The notes: generated from the sequence alone by a model not told the origin. A stretch of 35,157 nucleotides of DNA from Betaproteobacteria bacterium (GCA_013205155.1 JABMMT010000035.1:1-35157), one strand, 5' to 3'. Positions 1 through 8,469 are shown, counted from the first letter of the stretch. Made by a program: numbers and translations.

Positions 1-375
1 AGTATTCGTAACTATCAACGCAAAACGACTCAATGGACTATTGGTAAGAATTTTGATCAGACTGGCGGCTTTGGTCCGTTCTTAGTGACACCGGATGAAG
101 TTCCTTTAGGCGCTCATGGCCTGCAAATTCAATCGCGCCTGAATGGGACGATTATGCAAAACGCCAATACTAAAGATTTTTTATGGGGTGTTGCAGAAAC
201 TATTGTGTTGATTACAGAGTGTATGACTTTAGAGCCTGGAGATGTTGTCATTACTGGAACTCCAGCAGGCGTTGGGTATGCCAGAACACCACCTGTCTTT
301 ATGAAACCTGGAGATGTATGTGAAATTGAAGTTGAAGGCGTTGGGATCTTAAGAAATACTATTCAAGATGAGTAA
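1..375 (+). CDS. Fumarylacetoacetate hydrolase family protein, C-terminal part (5' end outside window)
   Basis: The reading frame is open from the first base and ends at TAA 373-375, giving 124 visible residues of a longer protein. The internal GTG at 85 is not a real start, because family-like sequence precedes it. Hallmarks of the FAH fold are visible: a Thr-Gly-Thr-Pro-Ala-Gly-Val-Gly segment, then a 'MKPGDVCEIEVEGVG' stretch and a terminal 'LRN'. The family includes acylpyruvate hydrolases and decarboxylating or isomerising enzymes of aromatic and sugar-acid breakdown, which bind a divalent metal. The metal ligands lie in the missing N-terminal half, so the exact reaction cannot be read. 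It runs tail-to-tail into the minus-strand acyl-CoA operon and need not share its regulation. Confidence 0.9.
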   Translation, partial: SIRNYQRKTTQWTIGKNFDQTGGFGPFLVTPDEVPLGAHGLQIQSRLNGTIMQNANTKDFLWGVAETIVLITECMTLEPGDVVITGTPAGVGYARTPPVFMKPGDVCEIEVEGVGILRNTIQDE

Positions 376-408
376 AAAGCAAGTATTCATTACCATTACA
401 GTTGGTGA

Positions 409-810
409 TTAAGCATTTCCTTTAGGCCGTATTACTCTTGAAGGGTTCTCTTCATAGGGTGGTGAGTAAATTACTAAGAGCTTTACTGGCTCATCACTAA
501 TGACTGTGAAAACATGCATTGCATCGGCTGGAAAAAAACAGGCGTCACCAGGACCGATTTCACAAACCTCACCATTGACTTCAGCACGAGCACGACCTTC
601 TAGTATGTAGCAGACTTGTTCTATACCAGGATGTGCATGAGGAAGAGCGCCTTTACCCTTTTCAATCGTGCCGTGTAACACTTCTAGCTGCTTTGCGCCG
701 ACTGTTTCAGTGCCAATAATTCTGCGGTTCACTGTAGCTAAATGATTGGCTGGATGGTAGCCCTCTACCTCGCCAGCCTTGACAAAGTAACGTGATTTAG
801 TAGCACTCAT
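409..810 (-). CDS. Small single-domain cupin protein
   Basis: A 133-residue protein with one cupin barrel. Cupin motif 1 carries the likely metal ligands His58, His60 and Glu64 (in 'LPHAHPGIEQVCYILEG'), and motif 2 supplies His99 ('PADAMHVF'). It has no signal peptide, so it should be cytoplasmic. It is the last gene of the minus-strand operon and starts 18 bp after the acyl-CoA dehydrogenase stop. Single cupins of this type may be dioxygenases, isomerases or mere binding proteins, and the sequence does not decide. Its place suggests a helper role on the same substrate or a by-product, which is inference only. Confidence 0.88.
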   Translation of the reverse strand: MSATKSRYFVKAGEVEGYHPANHLATVNRRIIGTETVGAKQLEVLHGTIEKGKGALPHAHPGIEQVCYILEGRARAEVNGEVCEIGPGDACFFPADAMHVFTVISDEPVKLLVIYSPPYEENPSRVIRPKGNA

Positions 811-828
811 TATTTTCTCTTCTTTGGT

Positions 829-1992
829 TCAATAGGATTTAGGAAGCCCCAAAACTTTCTCAGCAATAAAACAGAGAATGAGCTGAGGGCTGACAGGAGC
901 TAAGCGAGGAATCCAGGATTCACGAAGATAGCGCTCTACGTGGTACTCCTTGGCATAACCCATGCCGCCATGAGTCATGATGGCATTTTCACAAGCATGA
1001 AAGCAGGCTTCACCAGCAAGGTATTTAGCGGCATTCGCTTCAGCGGCACAGGAATTATTGTTGTCATACAGGCTAGCGGCCTTGAAGACCATCAGGTTCG
1101 CAGCTTCTAGTTCCATCCAGGATTTTGCAAGTGGGTGTTGAATTCCTTGATTTTGACCAATCGGACGATCAAATACGATGCGCTCTTTAGCATAAAGCGC
1201 AGCTCTAGCAAGTGCTACTTGTCCTAAACCAATAGCTTCTGCGGCAATTAAAATTCTTTCGGGGTTGAGGCCATGCAGGATGTAGGAAAAGCCTTTACCC
1301 TCTTCGCCGATGAGATCTTGTGCTGGAACCTTGAGTTGATCAATAAAAACCTCGTTGGAATCAACGCACTTACGACCCATTTTTTCAATTTCTTTTACAT
1401 CAATACAAGAGCGATCTAAGTCGGTATAGAACAATGACAAACCTTCAGTCCCTTTGGAATCCTCGATAGAGGTAGTGCGCGCTAGAAGCAAGATCTTATT
1501 AGCTACTTGTGCGGTTGAAATCCAAATCTTTTGCCCGCTGACTAAATAGTGATCACCCTTTTTTTCAGCCTTAGTAGTGAGCTTAAGGGTATTTAAGCCT
1601 GCGTTAGGTTCTGTGACGCCAAAGCAAGCACGATCTTTACCTGCAATTAAAGGAGGTAGCCAGCGCTTTTTTTGTTCATCGGACCCAAAGACAACCACTG
1701 GGTGCAAACCAAAAATATTCATGTGAACTGCAGAGGCACCCGATAAGCCAGCCCCACTGCCAGAAATCGTGCGCATCATAATCGTGGCTTCAGTGATCCC
1801 AAGACCTGCTCCACCATATTCAGTAGGCATCGCAATACCAAGCCACCCTGCATCCGCTAGGGCTTTATGAAAATCAAAAGGGAAGTCACCAGACTGATCT
1901 TTTTTAAGCCAGTAATCTGCATCAAATGGTTTACAAAGTTTTTCAATAGCATCTTGGATCTGTAACTGCTCTGGTGTGAATTGGAAATTCAT
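829..1992 (-). CDS. Acyl-CoA dehydrogenase family protein
   Basis: A 387-residue, full-length acyl-CoA dehydrogenase that should make an alpha,beta-double bond in an acyl-CoA using FAD and pass electrons to ETF. Visible family motifs are 'FGVTEPNAG' (about residues 124-132), 'GQKIWISTA' (153-161), the flavin/dimer segment 'DRPIGQNQGIQ' (275-285) and 'MTHGGMGYAKEYHVERYLRE' (339-358). The canonical C-terminal catalytic Glu of the YEGTS type is absent; that region reads 'RLAPVSPQ' (363-370). Glu245 in 'LNPERIL' lies where isovaleryl-CoA and long-chain dehydrogenases keep their base, so activity is likely. The start codon overlaps the CoA-transferase stop in an ATGA, so the two are co-translated. 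Its substrate is probably the CoA ester made by that transferase. Confidence 0.93.
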   Translation of the reverse strand: MNFQFTPEQLQIQDAIEKLCKPFDADYWLKKDQSGDFPFDFHKALADAGWLGIAMPTEYGGAGLGITEATIMMRTISGSGAGLSGASAVHMNIFGLHPVVVFGSDEQKKRWLPPLIAGKDRACFGVTEPNAGLNTLKLTTKAEKKGDHYLVSGQKIWISTAQVANKILLLARTTSIEDSKGTEGLSLFYTDLDRSCIDVKEIEKMGRKCVDSNEVFIDQLKVPAQDLIGEEGKGFSYILHGLNPERILIAAEAIGLGQVALARAALYAKERIVFDRPIGQNQGIQHPLAKSWMELEAANLMVFKAASLYDNNNSCAAEANAAKYLAGEACFHACENAIMTHGGMGYAKEYHVERYLRESWIPRLAPVSPQLILCFIAEKVLGLPKSY

Positions 1993-3179
1993 TTTTTACT
2001 TCCTGAGCGTATCAGTGCCTCGATAGCATCTTCTGCATAGCCTAGGCCTCTTAATATTTCAGCTGTATGTTGTCCTAGGCTTGGTGCGGGACTGAGATCT
2101 TCTTTTGCCGGAGTCTCAGACCAAGAAACGGGACTTTTCAGCACTCGAATTTGTCCTTCAGTAGGATGATTTTCGGTATAGATGAAGGATTTACTTTTGA
2201 GATGTTCATCTTGAATGAGGTCATCGATCGAATTCATGGTTTGGTTGGGTAAATCAAATTGATCTAGGAGCTGACGCCATTGGGCAGTCGTTTTGGTCCC
2301 CATAATCGCTTCAACTTCTTGATAAACTTGATCGATATTATTTGCGCGATTGACATGAGTGCAAAAAATTTCTTCCTGTAGGCGCTCTGGTTGACCAATT
2401 GCCTCAAAGAAACTTTTCCAATGCTTGTCGTTATAAATCAGAATAGAGATGTATCCATCCTCAGTAGCATAAGGCTTGCGATAGGGAGATAAGAGGCGAG
2501 CATATCCAGATTTACCAATTGGCGGAATAAAGGACTCGCCACCCAAGTGATCCCCCAAAATAAACTGGGCGATGGATTCAAACATGGGAACCACAATGTG
2601 CTGGCCCTTACCTGTCTTCTCCCTGGCATAGAGGGCTGATGTGACTGCGTAAACAGAGTGCAGCCCTGTGACTCTATCGCCTAAAGTAGTCGGTGCATAA
2701 CGCGGTTCATGAATTCCGTATTGCTGCATTAGCCAGGGCACACCAGCAGCGCCTTGTATTAAATCATCGTAGGCGGGTTTATCAGCATAAGGACCATCTA
2801 GACCAAACCCAGAACAAGAAACGTAAATAAGCTTGTCATTTACTTTTTTTAAATCCTCATAACCAAGACCAAGTCGATCAAGCGCCTGGGGACGGATATT
2901 AGAAATAAATACATCCACTGTTTTTGCAATATCAATCGCTGCCTGTTTAGAAGCAGGATCTTTGAGGTCGAGCACCACACTTTTTTTACCACGATTGGCT
3001 TGTAAAAAAATATGCCCCATTTTTGGATTTCTCATGGGACCGACATCCCGCATATTATCTCCATCAGGAGTTTCAATCTTGATGATTTCAGCACCCATCG
3101 ATGCCAAAATTTGGGTTGCAAAGGGCCCCAGAATCACTGCAGTTAAATCTAATATACGAACGCCAGCTAATGGGCCCAT
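1989..3179 (-). CDS. Class III CoA-transferase (CaiB/BaiF family)
   Basis: It transfers CoA from a donor such as succinyl-CoA to a carboxylic acid. I choose the ATG at 3179 (396 residues) rather than an in-frame ATG at 3278. The family begins with 'MGPLAGVRILDLT', an AAGGA ribosome site lies just upstream, and the longer form would run into the Bug gene. Motifs seen are 'GAEIIKIE' (29-36), 'LANRGKKSVVLDL'-like sequence (59-72) and 'KPAYDDLIQGAAG' (134-146), holding the likely catalytic aspartate Asp138 or Asp139. It lies 19 bp after the Bug receptor and overlaps the acyl-CoA dehydrogenase by ATGA. In this operon it is the natural activation step for the imported acid. The acceptor cannot be told from sequence. 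Confidence 0.92.
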   Translation of the reverse strand: MGPLAGVRILDLTAVILGPFATQILASMGAEIIKIETPDGDNMRDVGPMRNPKMGHIFLQANRGKKSVVLDLKDPASKQAAIDIAKTVDVFISNIRPQALDRLGLGYEDLKKVNDKLIYVSCSGFGLDGPYADKPAYDDLIQGAAGVPWLMQQYGIHEPRYAPTTLGDRVTGLHSVYAVTSALYAREKTGKGQHIVVPMFESIAQFILGDHLGGESFIPPIGKSGYARLLSPYRKPYATEDGYISILIYNDKHWKSFFEAIGQPERLQEEIFCTHVNRANNIDQVYQEVEAIMGTKTTAQWRQLLDQFDLPNQTMNSIDDLIQDEHLKSKSFIYTENHPTEGQIRVLKSPVSWSETPAKEDLSPAPSLGQHTAEILRGLGYAEDAIEALIRSGSKK

Positions 3180-3198
3180 CACATTCCTTAATTTCTGA

Positions 3199-4164
3199 TT
3201 AATTGAGTTCGGACTTAATACCAGACTGAGTAATGAGTTTGCCCCAGTAAGCCATTTGTTCGCTAACGTATTGTGCAAACTCCTGAGGATTTTTGGATGG
3301 TAAAACTAAAAATCCGAGCTGTGCTAATTTAGATTGGACCTCAGGATCTTTTATCGCCTCCTGAATAGCCGCATTGACTTTATCAACGATTGGTTTTGGT
3401 AGATTGGCTGGACCAAAAATACCATTCCATGACACGAGGTCAAAGCCCTGAACTGTTTTGGCAATAGGGGGTATGTTAGGTAATTGTGCAAAAGGCCTGT
3501 TGCCGGTTAACCCAATAGGGCGTACCTTACCTGCCTTAATCATCGCCATGCCTGAACCAGTATCTACAACATAGACCTGAATTTGATTACCAATTAAATC
3601 GGTCAGCGCTTGGGGGCTCGACTTATAGGGTATCTGCGTCATACTGATTTTTGTCAGATACATAATTGTTTCAGTGGTAACCAGTGAGGTGCTATTCGGG
3701 GTACCGTAGGATAATTTTCCGGGGTTTGCTTTGGCGTAATCAATCAGTTCTTGAACGCTCTTCACTGGCAAATCATTATTTACGGTCAGCACGAAAGGCA
3801 ATTCACCAACCCGTGTAATTGGTGTGAAATCTTTAATCGGATCGTACTTCAGATTTTGGAATAACCAAGGATTTGCTGAATGTGAGGTATTGGTAGTCAT
3901 CAGCAAGGTGTAACCATCGGGTTTAGCAGATGCAACGAATTGGGCTCCGATTTGCGCGCTGGCGCCAGGTTTGTTATCCACAATGACTGGCTGCCCTAAG
4001 ATACTTCCCATCTTAGTAGCCATGATCCTCGCTATTGCGTCAGTACCACTTCCCGGTGCGAACGGTACCACCAAGGTGATGTTTGAGCTCGGGTAACTTT
4101 GTGCGGCAACCTGTAGCGAAATGGCGCTTAACCCAATTGTCAGTAGTTTAAGAAATTGATTCAT
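3199..4164 (-). CDS. Bug-type (TctC) periplasmic substrate-binding protein
   Basis: A 321-residue receptor of the tripartite tricarboxylate transporter (TTT) family. A signal peptide ends near 'LQVAAQ' (residues 17-22), followed by the conserved Bug opening 'YPSSNITLVVPFAPGSGTD', then 'VDNKPGAS' and 'KPDGYTLLMT'. Such proteins bind carboxylates in the periplasm and hand them to a TctAB membrane pair, which is not encoded in this window. Its ATG overlaps the HMG-CoA lyase stop by 4 bp, and a GGGAGA ribosome site lies inside the lyase end. Translational coupling inside a catabolic operon is the best clue to its ligand: the same acid that the CoA-transferase activates. The ligand itself is not readable. 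Confidence 0.95.
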   Translation of the reverse strand: MNQFLKLLTIGLSAISLQVAAQSYPSSNITLVVPFAPGSGTDAIARIMATKMGSILGQPVIVDNKPGASAQIGAQFVASAKPDGYTLLMTTNTSHSANPWLFQNLKYDPIKDFTPITRVGELPFVLTVNNDLPVKSVQELIDYAKANPGKLSYGTPNSTSLVTTETIMYLTKISMTQIPYKSSPQALTDLIGNQIQVYVVDTGSGMAMIKAGKVRPIGLTGNRPFAQLPNIPPIAKTVQGFDLVSWNGIFGPANLPKPIVDKVNAAIQEAIKDPEVQSKLAQLGFLVLPSKNPQEFAQYVSEQMAYWGKLITQSGIKSELN

Positions 4165-5090
4165 GTTGATCTCCCGTTCATTTTTGCGGCTATTGCTTTA
4201 CCAACGCGGGATGCATTCGTTTTGCCTGTAGCCCTTGCAATATATTCACCAATTTTGACAGTAGCATCAAAGTCTATTCCAGTTTCGATGCCTAAGCCTT
4301 TAAGCATATACAAAACATCTTCGGTAGCGACATTACCAGTTGCTCCTTTTGCATAAGGGCAACCCCCTAGACCTGCGATAGAGGAATGAAAAATACTGAC
4401 ACCTGCTTGCATTGCAGCATAGATATTAGTAAGGGCTTGCCCGTAAGTATCGTGAAAGTGCCCTGAAAATTGCTGTTTGGGTGCAAAGGTGAAGAGACCC
4501 TCAAATAAAGCCGCTATTTGCCCCGGGGTTCCTACTCCAATCGTGTCTGCAATATCAATTTCATCGCAACCCAATGCCATCATTCTTTTGACAACTTCCG
4601 CAACTTGGGCAGGTTCTACGAATCCCTCGTAGGGGCAGCCAAACGAGCAAGAAATGCTGCCACGAATACGAATGCCATCTTGTTTGGCTGCTTTTGCTAC
4701 CGGTGCAAATCGCTCAATAGATTCAGTAATGCTGCAATTGATATTTTTTTGAGCAAAAGCTTCAGATGCCGCAGAGAAAATAACGATCTCATCTACCTTG
4801 GCCGCTAAGGCAGATTCATAACCTTTCATATTCGGGGTGAGGGCTGAATAAATCGTACCAGGCTTTCTGGTGATGGCAGCCATCACTTCATCGCTACCAG
4901 CCATTTGCGGAATCCATTTAGGGGAAACAAAAGATGCTGCCTCAATATTCGGAAATCCGGCACTTGAAAGTTGATTAATCAGATCTACTTTGACATCAAT
5001 GGGAACAAATTCTTTTTCGTTTTGCAGGCCATCACGCGGACCCACTTCAACGATCTTGACCTGCTTAGGAAGGTTGGAAGATGGGCTCAT
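4161..5090 (-). CDS. mvaB: Hydroxymethylglutaryl-CoA lyase
   Basis: A 309-residue protein that cleaves HMG-CoA to acetoacetate and acetyl-CoA, as in leucine and branched-acid catabolism. The N-terminal TIM-barrel motif 'EVGPRDGLQNEKEFVP' holds Arg19-Asp20. The metal pair His211-x-His213 is in 'GHFHDTYGQAL', and the signature loop 'SIAGLGGCPYAKGATGN' has the catalytic Cys244 and the metal ligand Asn253. These signature residues favour a true HMG-CoA lyase over isopropylmalate or citramalate synthases of the same superfamily. A related citramalyl-CoA lyase activity cannot be excluded. It overlaps both neighbours by ATGA (5087-5090 and 4161-4164), so it is the second cistron of the operon. Confidence 0.95.
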   Translation of the reverse strand: MSPSSNLPKQVKIVEVGPRDGLQNEKEFVPIDVKVDLINQLSSAGFPNIEAASFVSPKWIPQMAGSDEVMAAITRKPGTIYSALTPNMKGYESALAAKVDEIVIFSAASEAFAQKNINCSITESIERFAPVAKAAKQDGIRIRGSISCSFGCPYEGFVEPAQVAEVVKRMMALGCDEIDIADTIGVGTPGQIAALFEGLFTFAPKQQFSGHFHDTYGQALTNIYAAMQAGVSIFHSSIAGLGGCPYAKGATGNVATEDVLYMLKGLGIETGIDFDATVKIGEYIARATGKTNASRVGKAIAAKMNGRST

Positions 5091-5872
5091 TTACTTTTTT
5101 CGAGAAAGGCTTTCATGCGCAGTTGGGCTTCATCACTAGTGCGGATAGTCGCAATACGCTCTACAGTTTCCTCTAGCAACGCCGGAGTGATTGCTTGCTG
5201 CGAAATATCGCGTACCATTTTTTTACAGGCCATTACTGCCAGTGGACCATTACTAATAATGGCTTGGCAAACTTCATCCACTTTAGTATCAAGGGCATCA
5301 GGCTCGACTAATTCATGTACGAATCCCATTTCCTTTGCTTGGGCAGCAGTAAATATTTCAGCAGTTACAAAATATCGACGTGCGGCTTGTTCACCAAGCG
5401 CTCTCATAACGTAGGGTGCAATAGTTGCTGGTAGCAAACCTAATTTTGCTTCAGAGATGCAGAAGCGAGCTTGCGTAGAGGCAATCAAGATATCGCATAC
5501 TGAAGCTAGCCCAACTCCACCCGCATAGGCATCACCCTGTACTTTGGCGATGACGGGTTTTGGACAGGCGTAGATTGTATTGAGCATCAATGCCATTTTG
5601 CGAGAGTCAGCTAGATTCTCTTCTTTGGTGAAGTTAGCCATACTCTTCATCCAATTGAGATCAGCTCCCGCACAAAAAGTCTTGCCATTAGCCTGAAGTA
5701 CAATAACGCGGCAGCAGTCATCAGAGCCTAGTGTAGTAAAGATCTCTTGTAGTTCGCTAATTAAGCCTTCGTTAAAGGCATTGCGTACTTCTGGTCGATT
5801 AAGAGTGACGTGAGTAATACCTTCACCTTGAACAGTAAGGTATTGATATGAGGATGCGTTATAGGTAGCCAA
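5087..5872 (-). CDS. Enoyl-CoA hydratase/isomerase, LiuC (methylglutaconyl-CoA hydratase)-like
   Basis: A 261-residue crotonase-fold enzyme and first gene of the minus-strand operon. The oxyanion-hole segment is 'TFCAGADLNWM' (residues 65-75), followed by 'GDAYAGGVGLASVCD' (113-127) and 'ISEAKLGLLPA' (139-149). The first crotonase catalytic Glu is replaced by Gly121, while Glu141 is kept. The 'GGVGL' plus 'SEAKLGLLPATIAPYV' pattern and the 'ARRYFVTAE' segment resemble bacterial LiuC-type methylglutaconyl-CoA hydratases. With HMG-CoA lyase directly downstream (ATGA overlap), hydration of 3-methylglutaconyl-CoA to HMG-CoA is the natural reading. Methylcrotonyl-CoA carboxylase and a MerR-type LiuR, usual partners in leucine breakdown, are not in the window. 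Confidence 0.92.
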   Translation of the reverse strand: MATYNASSYQYLTVQGEGITHVTLNRPEVRNAFNEGLISELQEIFTTLGSDDCCRVIVLQANGKTFCAGADLNWMKSMANFTKEENLADSRKMALMLNTIYACPKPVIAKVQGDAYAGGVGLASVCDILIASTQARFCISEAKLGLLPATIAPYVMRALGEQAARRYFVTAEIFTAAQAKEMGFVHELVEPDALDTKVDEVCQAIISNGPLAVMACKKMVRDISQQAITPALLEETVERIATIRTSDEAQLRMKAFLEKSK

Positions 5873-6116
5873 AGACAGTCTCCAATTACTTCAATTTTCT
5901 TTAATTTACTGGAATCTGGAGCATAAGGTGAGATTAAGGCAATTAAAGCTTATGGCTTATGGCATTTCACTAGCAAACTAAGTCCATTGCGCTAAGGACA
6001 CTTTAAACAAGGTTCTAAGCCAAGATTAGATTTCTTCTATTGTCATCCGCCAGAATTGGGTAATATGAATTACCTTTATCTGCAAAAGATTACTAAGACC
6101 CTTTTTGTGAAAACTT

Positions 6117-6923
6117 ATGTTACTTAGCGAAAACCTGCGTTTACAAATATTTTCATCAGATTTATTGTTCTTGATTTTGCTAGTTCTGATGCTTTTAATG
6201 ATAGAAGTCGGCTGGCGAGTGGGCTTTAATCTTGCGTCGAAATACAGCATGCAAAAAGTAGATGCAAGTGAAACATTTATGGCTGCTATCTTTGGGCTCT
6301 TGGCGCTCCTAATTGCATTGACATTTTCTGGAGCATCTGATCGTTTCGATCACCGCCGTGAACTAATTGTTTTAGAGGTCAGCGCAATAGGAACTGCTTA
6401 CCAATCTATTGATCTATTGAGCCATAAAGATCAGCCGCAGGTTAGAGAGCTATTCAAACAATATCTTGATAGTCGTATCAATCTATATCAGGATAATGAA
6501 ACTTTATCTGAATTGCATCTAGAGAAAAAAGTTGCGGCACATAATGCAATTGGAAATCAGCTTTGGAAAGCTGTGGTCCGCGCAGTGGAAGACACTGTTT
6601 ACCCACAAAAATTAGTTGCTGCCCAAATCCTTCCGGAGGTATCTGACATGTTCACCGCCTCCGAAAATCAAAGACTTGCGAGTAAATTTCATCCACCTCA
6701 GATTATTCAGCGTGCACTCATAGGCCTAGCTTTTATTGGATCTCTTATTGCTGGGTACAACATGGGAGTTGAAAAAAAACGCGATTGGCTGGTGGTCATT
6801 GTTTATTCGATTCTGATGTCGGGGGCTATTTTTATTATTTTCAGTCTTGAATATCCCAGGATTGGCAAAGTGAGCTTAGGCGACTTTGACGCGGAATTAA
6901 TGGTCCTCAGAAAATCCTTTTAG
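6117..6923 (+). CDS. DUF4239 (bestrophin-like domain) membrane protein
   Basis: A 268-residue integral membrane protein with four evident hydrophobic segments: about residues 13-30, 52-70, 195-213 and 219-240. The central region after the second helix ('SGASDRFDHRRELIVLEVSAIGTAYQ') is typical of DUF4239, a family distantly related to bestrophin-type channels but without a proven function. The soluble middle part (about 90-190) is charged and helical. No good ribosome site precedes the ATG, so the start is uncertain. It stands alone on the plus strand behind a 244-bp divergent gap shared with the acyl-CoA operon, in which I saw no convincing promoter or operator. Confidence 0.8.
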   Translation: MLLSENLRLQIFSSDLLFLILLVLMLLMIEVGWRVGFNLASKYSMQKVDASETFMAAIFGLLALLIALTFSGASDRFDHRRELIVLEVSAIGTAYQSIDLLSHKDQPQVRELFKQYLDSRINLYQDNETLSELHLEKKVAAHNAIGNQLWKAVVRAVEDTVYPQKLVAAQILPEVSDMFTASENQRLASKFHPPQIIQRALIGLAFIGSLIAGYNMGVEKKRDWLVVIVYSILMSGAIFIIFSLEYPRIGKVSLGDFDAELMVLRKSF

Positions 6924-7019
6924 ATTGATATAAATCGGATCTCTCTACTGGTATTCCTCTATGGAAAGCTCTCAAAACGAGAGTAGATTGGTAGATATAT
7001 TCACTAATGGGGAGGCTTT

Positions 7020-7571
7020 ATGGCAAAGAGTCCATTTGATTTAAATGCCCTTGAGGGGCAGCAAAAGATGATCAAGGCGACAAAAGAACTTGGCGCAGTG
7101 GCTATCGAATCTGCACAATCAATTAATCAAATTAATCAACAAGCTGCCCAGGAGTTAGCTGCCCTGGTTCAGAAACGGGTCGCTGAATTAATCAAGACCC
7201 AAGACCCCAAGAGCGCCTTTGATTATGTTCATGCAGAAGTATTGCAGGATGCTGCTAAAGAAGTGACCCAATATCATCAGAAGCTTTTAAAAGTTCTCAA
7301 TCAAGGCAATAAAGAACTTGCTGAGATTGCTGAATCCATGATTGAGGAGTCCAAGGCTGATCTCATTCACTTTGTGAACGATGCTACCAATAACGCCCCC
7401 AAGGATAGCCAAGCTTATGTTTCAGTATTTAAGACTTCATTTAATACTGCGCTACAAAATTTTGATTTAATTCGTGCGGGAATGGCTGATTCATTTTCTC
7501 AATTTGAAAAGAGCGTGGAGAATGTCAGTAAGGCGACTAATAGCCCAGTAGCAGGCAAAAAGACATCCTAA
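7020..7571 (+). CDS. Phasin family protein (PHB granule-associated)
   Basis: A 183-residue, almost wholly helical, Gln/Ala/Lys-rich protein that opens with 'MAKSPFDLNALEGQQKMIKA' and has the amphipathic heptad-like pattern of phasins. Phasins coat polyhydroxyalkanoate granules in the cytoplasm and control their size, and the gene implies that the organism stores PHB. A strong GGGGAGG ribosome site lies just before the start, consistent with high expression. A short CTCTC/GAGAG inverted repeat lies in the leader at 6969-6983. The gene overlaps the end of the convergent deacetylase gene by 4 bp. No PHB synthase or depolymerase is in the window. Confidence 0.88.
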   Translation: MAKSPFDLNALEGQQKMIKATKELGAVAIESAQSINQINQQAAQELAALVQKRVAELIKTQDPKSAFDYVHAEVLQDAAKEVTQYHQKLLKVLNQGNKELAEIAESMIEESKADLIHFVNDATNNAPKDSQAYVSVFKTSFNTALQNFDLIRAGMADSFSQFEKSVENVSKATNSPVAGKKTS

Positions 7572-8467
7572 TATTGTTGCTGGAATTGCACGGCAGTTTT
7601 GATAGTTTGAAAATGGATATTAACGGTTGATGCTATTTCTTTACCATAACCACCTGCCATCGAAATGGCTAAGGGTAGCTTTCTATCAAAAGCATATCTC
7701 AGTACGGCCTCATCTCGCAGTCGCATTCCCTCACTGCTAATATTTAATCGTCCAAGACGATCATCCTCATGGGGATCGGCCCCCGCTAAAAAAATAAGGC
7801 TATCCGGCTTGAAACGAGAATCTAGTTTATCTAGACAATGACTCAAAGTATTTAAATAGGTTTGATCATTACATTCATCTGGTAAGCCAAAATCTAAATT
7901 ACTGACTTCCTTTTTAAAAGGGAAATTATTTTCACCATGAATCGACAGAGTGAAGATGGAAGAATCGTTTTGCAGAATAGCTGCTGTACCGTTACCTTGG
8001 TGAACATCTAAATCGATGATTGCAATTTTCAGTTTAGGATTAATTTCTTTCTGTAAGGCTCGTGCGGCAATGGCAGAATCATTGAAAACGCAGAAGCCAG
8101 ACCCCTTGTCTCGATAGGCATGATGTGTGCCTCCTGCCAAATTGACCGCAACACCCTCAGTTAAGGATGTTTTGCATGCTGCTACTGTTGCCCCAGCTGA
8201 TCTTCGTGAACGTTCCACCATCTTCTGACTCCACGGGAAACCAATCTCTCTTTGTTCGTGCGCGCTTAAATTACCCTTAATGATATTAATTAGATATTGC
8301 GGGTCATGTGCGTAAAGAATTTGAGTATCACTTGCAGCAGGCGCTTCAACCAGTTTGACGCCTTCTAAATGACCCACTAAGTTTCTGAGTTGAGAATACT
8401 TCTCCATGGGAAAGCGATGACCACTTGGTAGCGGCAAAATAAAATGGTCGGTATAAAACGCCTTCAA
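7568..8467 (-). CDS. Histone deacetylase-fold amidohydrolase
   Basis: A 299-residue arginase/deacetylase-superfamily protein. The zinc and catalytic set is complete: the His115-His116 pair in 'GGTHHAYRD', Asp152/Asp154/His156 in 'IDLDVHQGNG', Asp231 in 'AGADPHEDDRLG', and Tyr274 in 'AGGYG'. Bacterial members remove acyl groups from small molecules such as acetylpolyamines, acetoin-related compounds or lysine side chains. The length fits the compact bacterial class rather than true histone deacetylases. The DUF2237 gene lies immediately upstream with a 2-bp gap, so the two are likely one transcript. It runs convergently into the phasin and shares 4 bp with its end. The in vivo substrate is unknown. 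Confidence 0.93.
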   Translation of the reverse strand: MKAFYTDHFILPLPSGHRFPMEKYSQLRNLVGHLEGVKLVEAPAASDTQILYAHDPQYLINIIKGNLSAHEQREIGFPWSQKMVERSRRSAGATVAACKTSLTEGVAVNLAGGTHHAYRDKGSGFCVFNDSAIAARALQKEINPKLKIAIIDLDVHQGNGTAAILQNDSSIFTLSIHGENNFPFKKEVSNLDFGLPDECNDQTYLNTLSHCLDKLDSRFKPDSLIFLAGADPHEDDRLGRLNISSEGMRLRDEAVLRYAFDRKLPLAISMAGGYGKEIASTVNIHFQTIKTAVQFQQQY

Positions 8468-8469
8468 CC

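Noticed and set aside
3180-3278. N-terminal extension of the CoA-transferase into the Bug gene
   Set aside because: The family begins at 'MGPLAGVRILDL' (3179) with a good ribosome site. The extra 33 codons are Bug coding sequence read in another frame.
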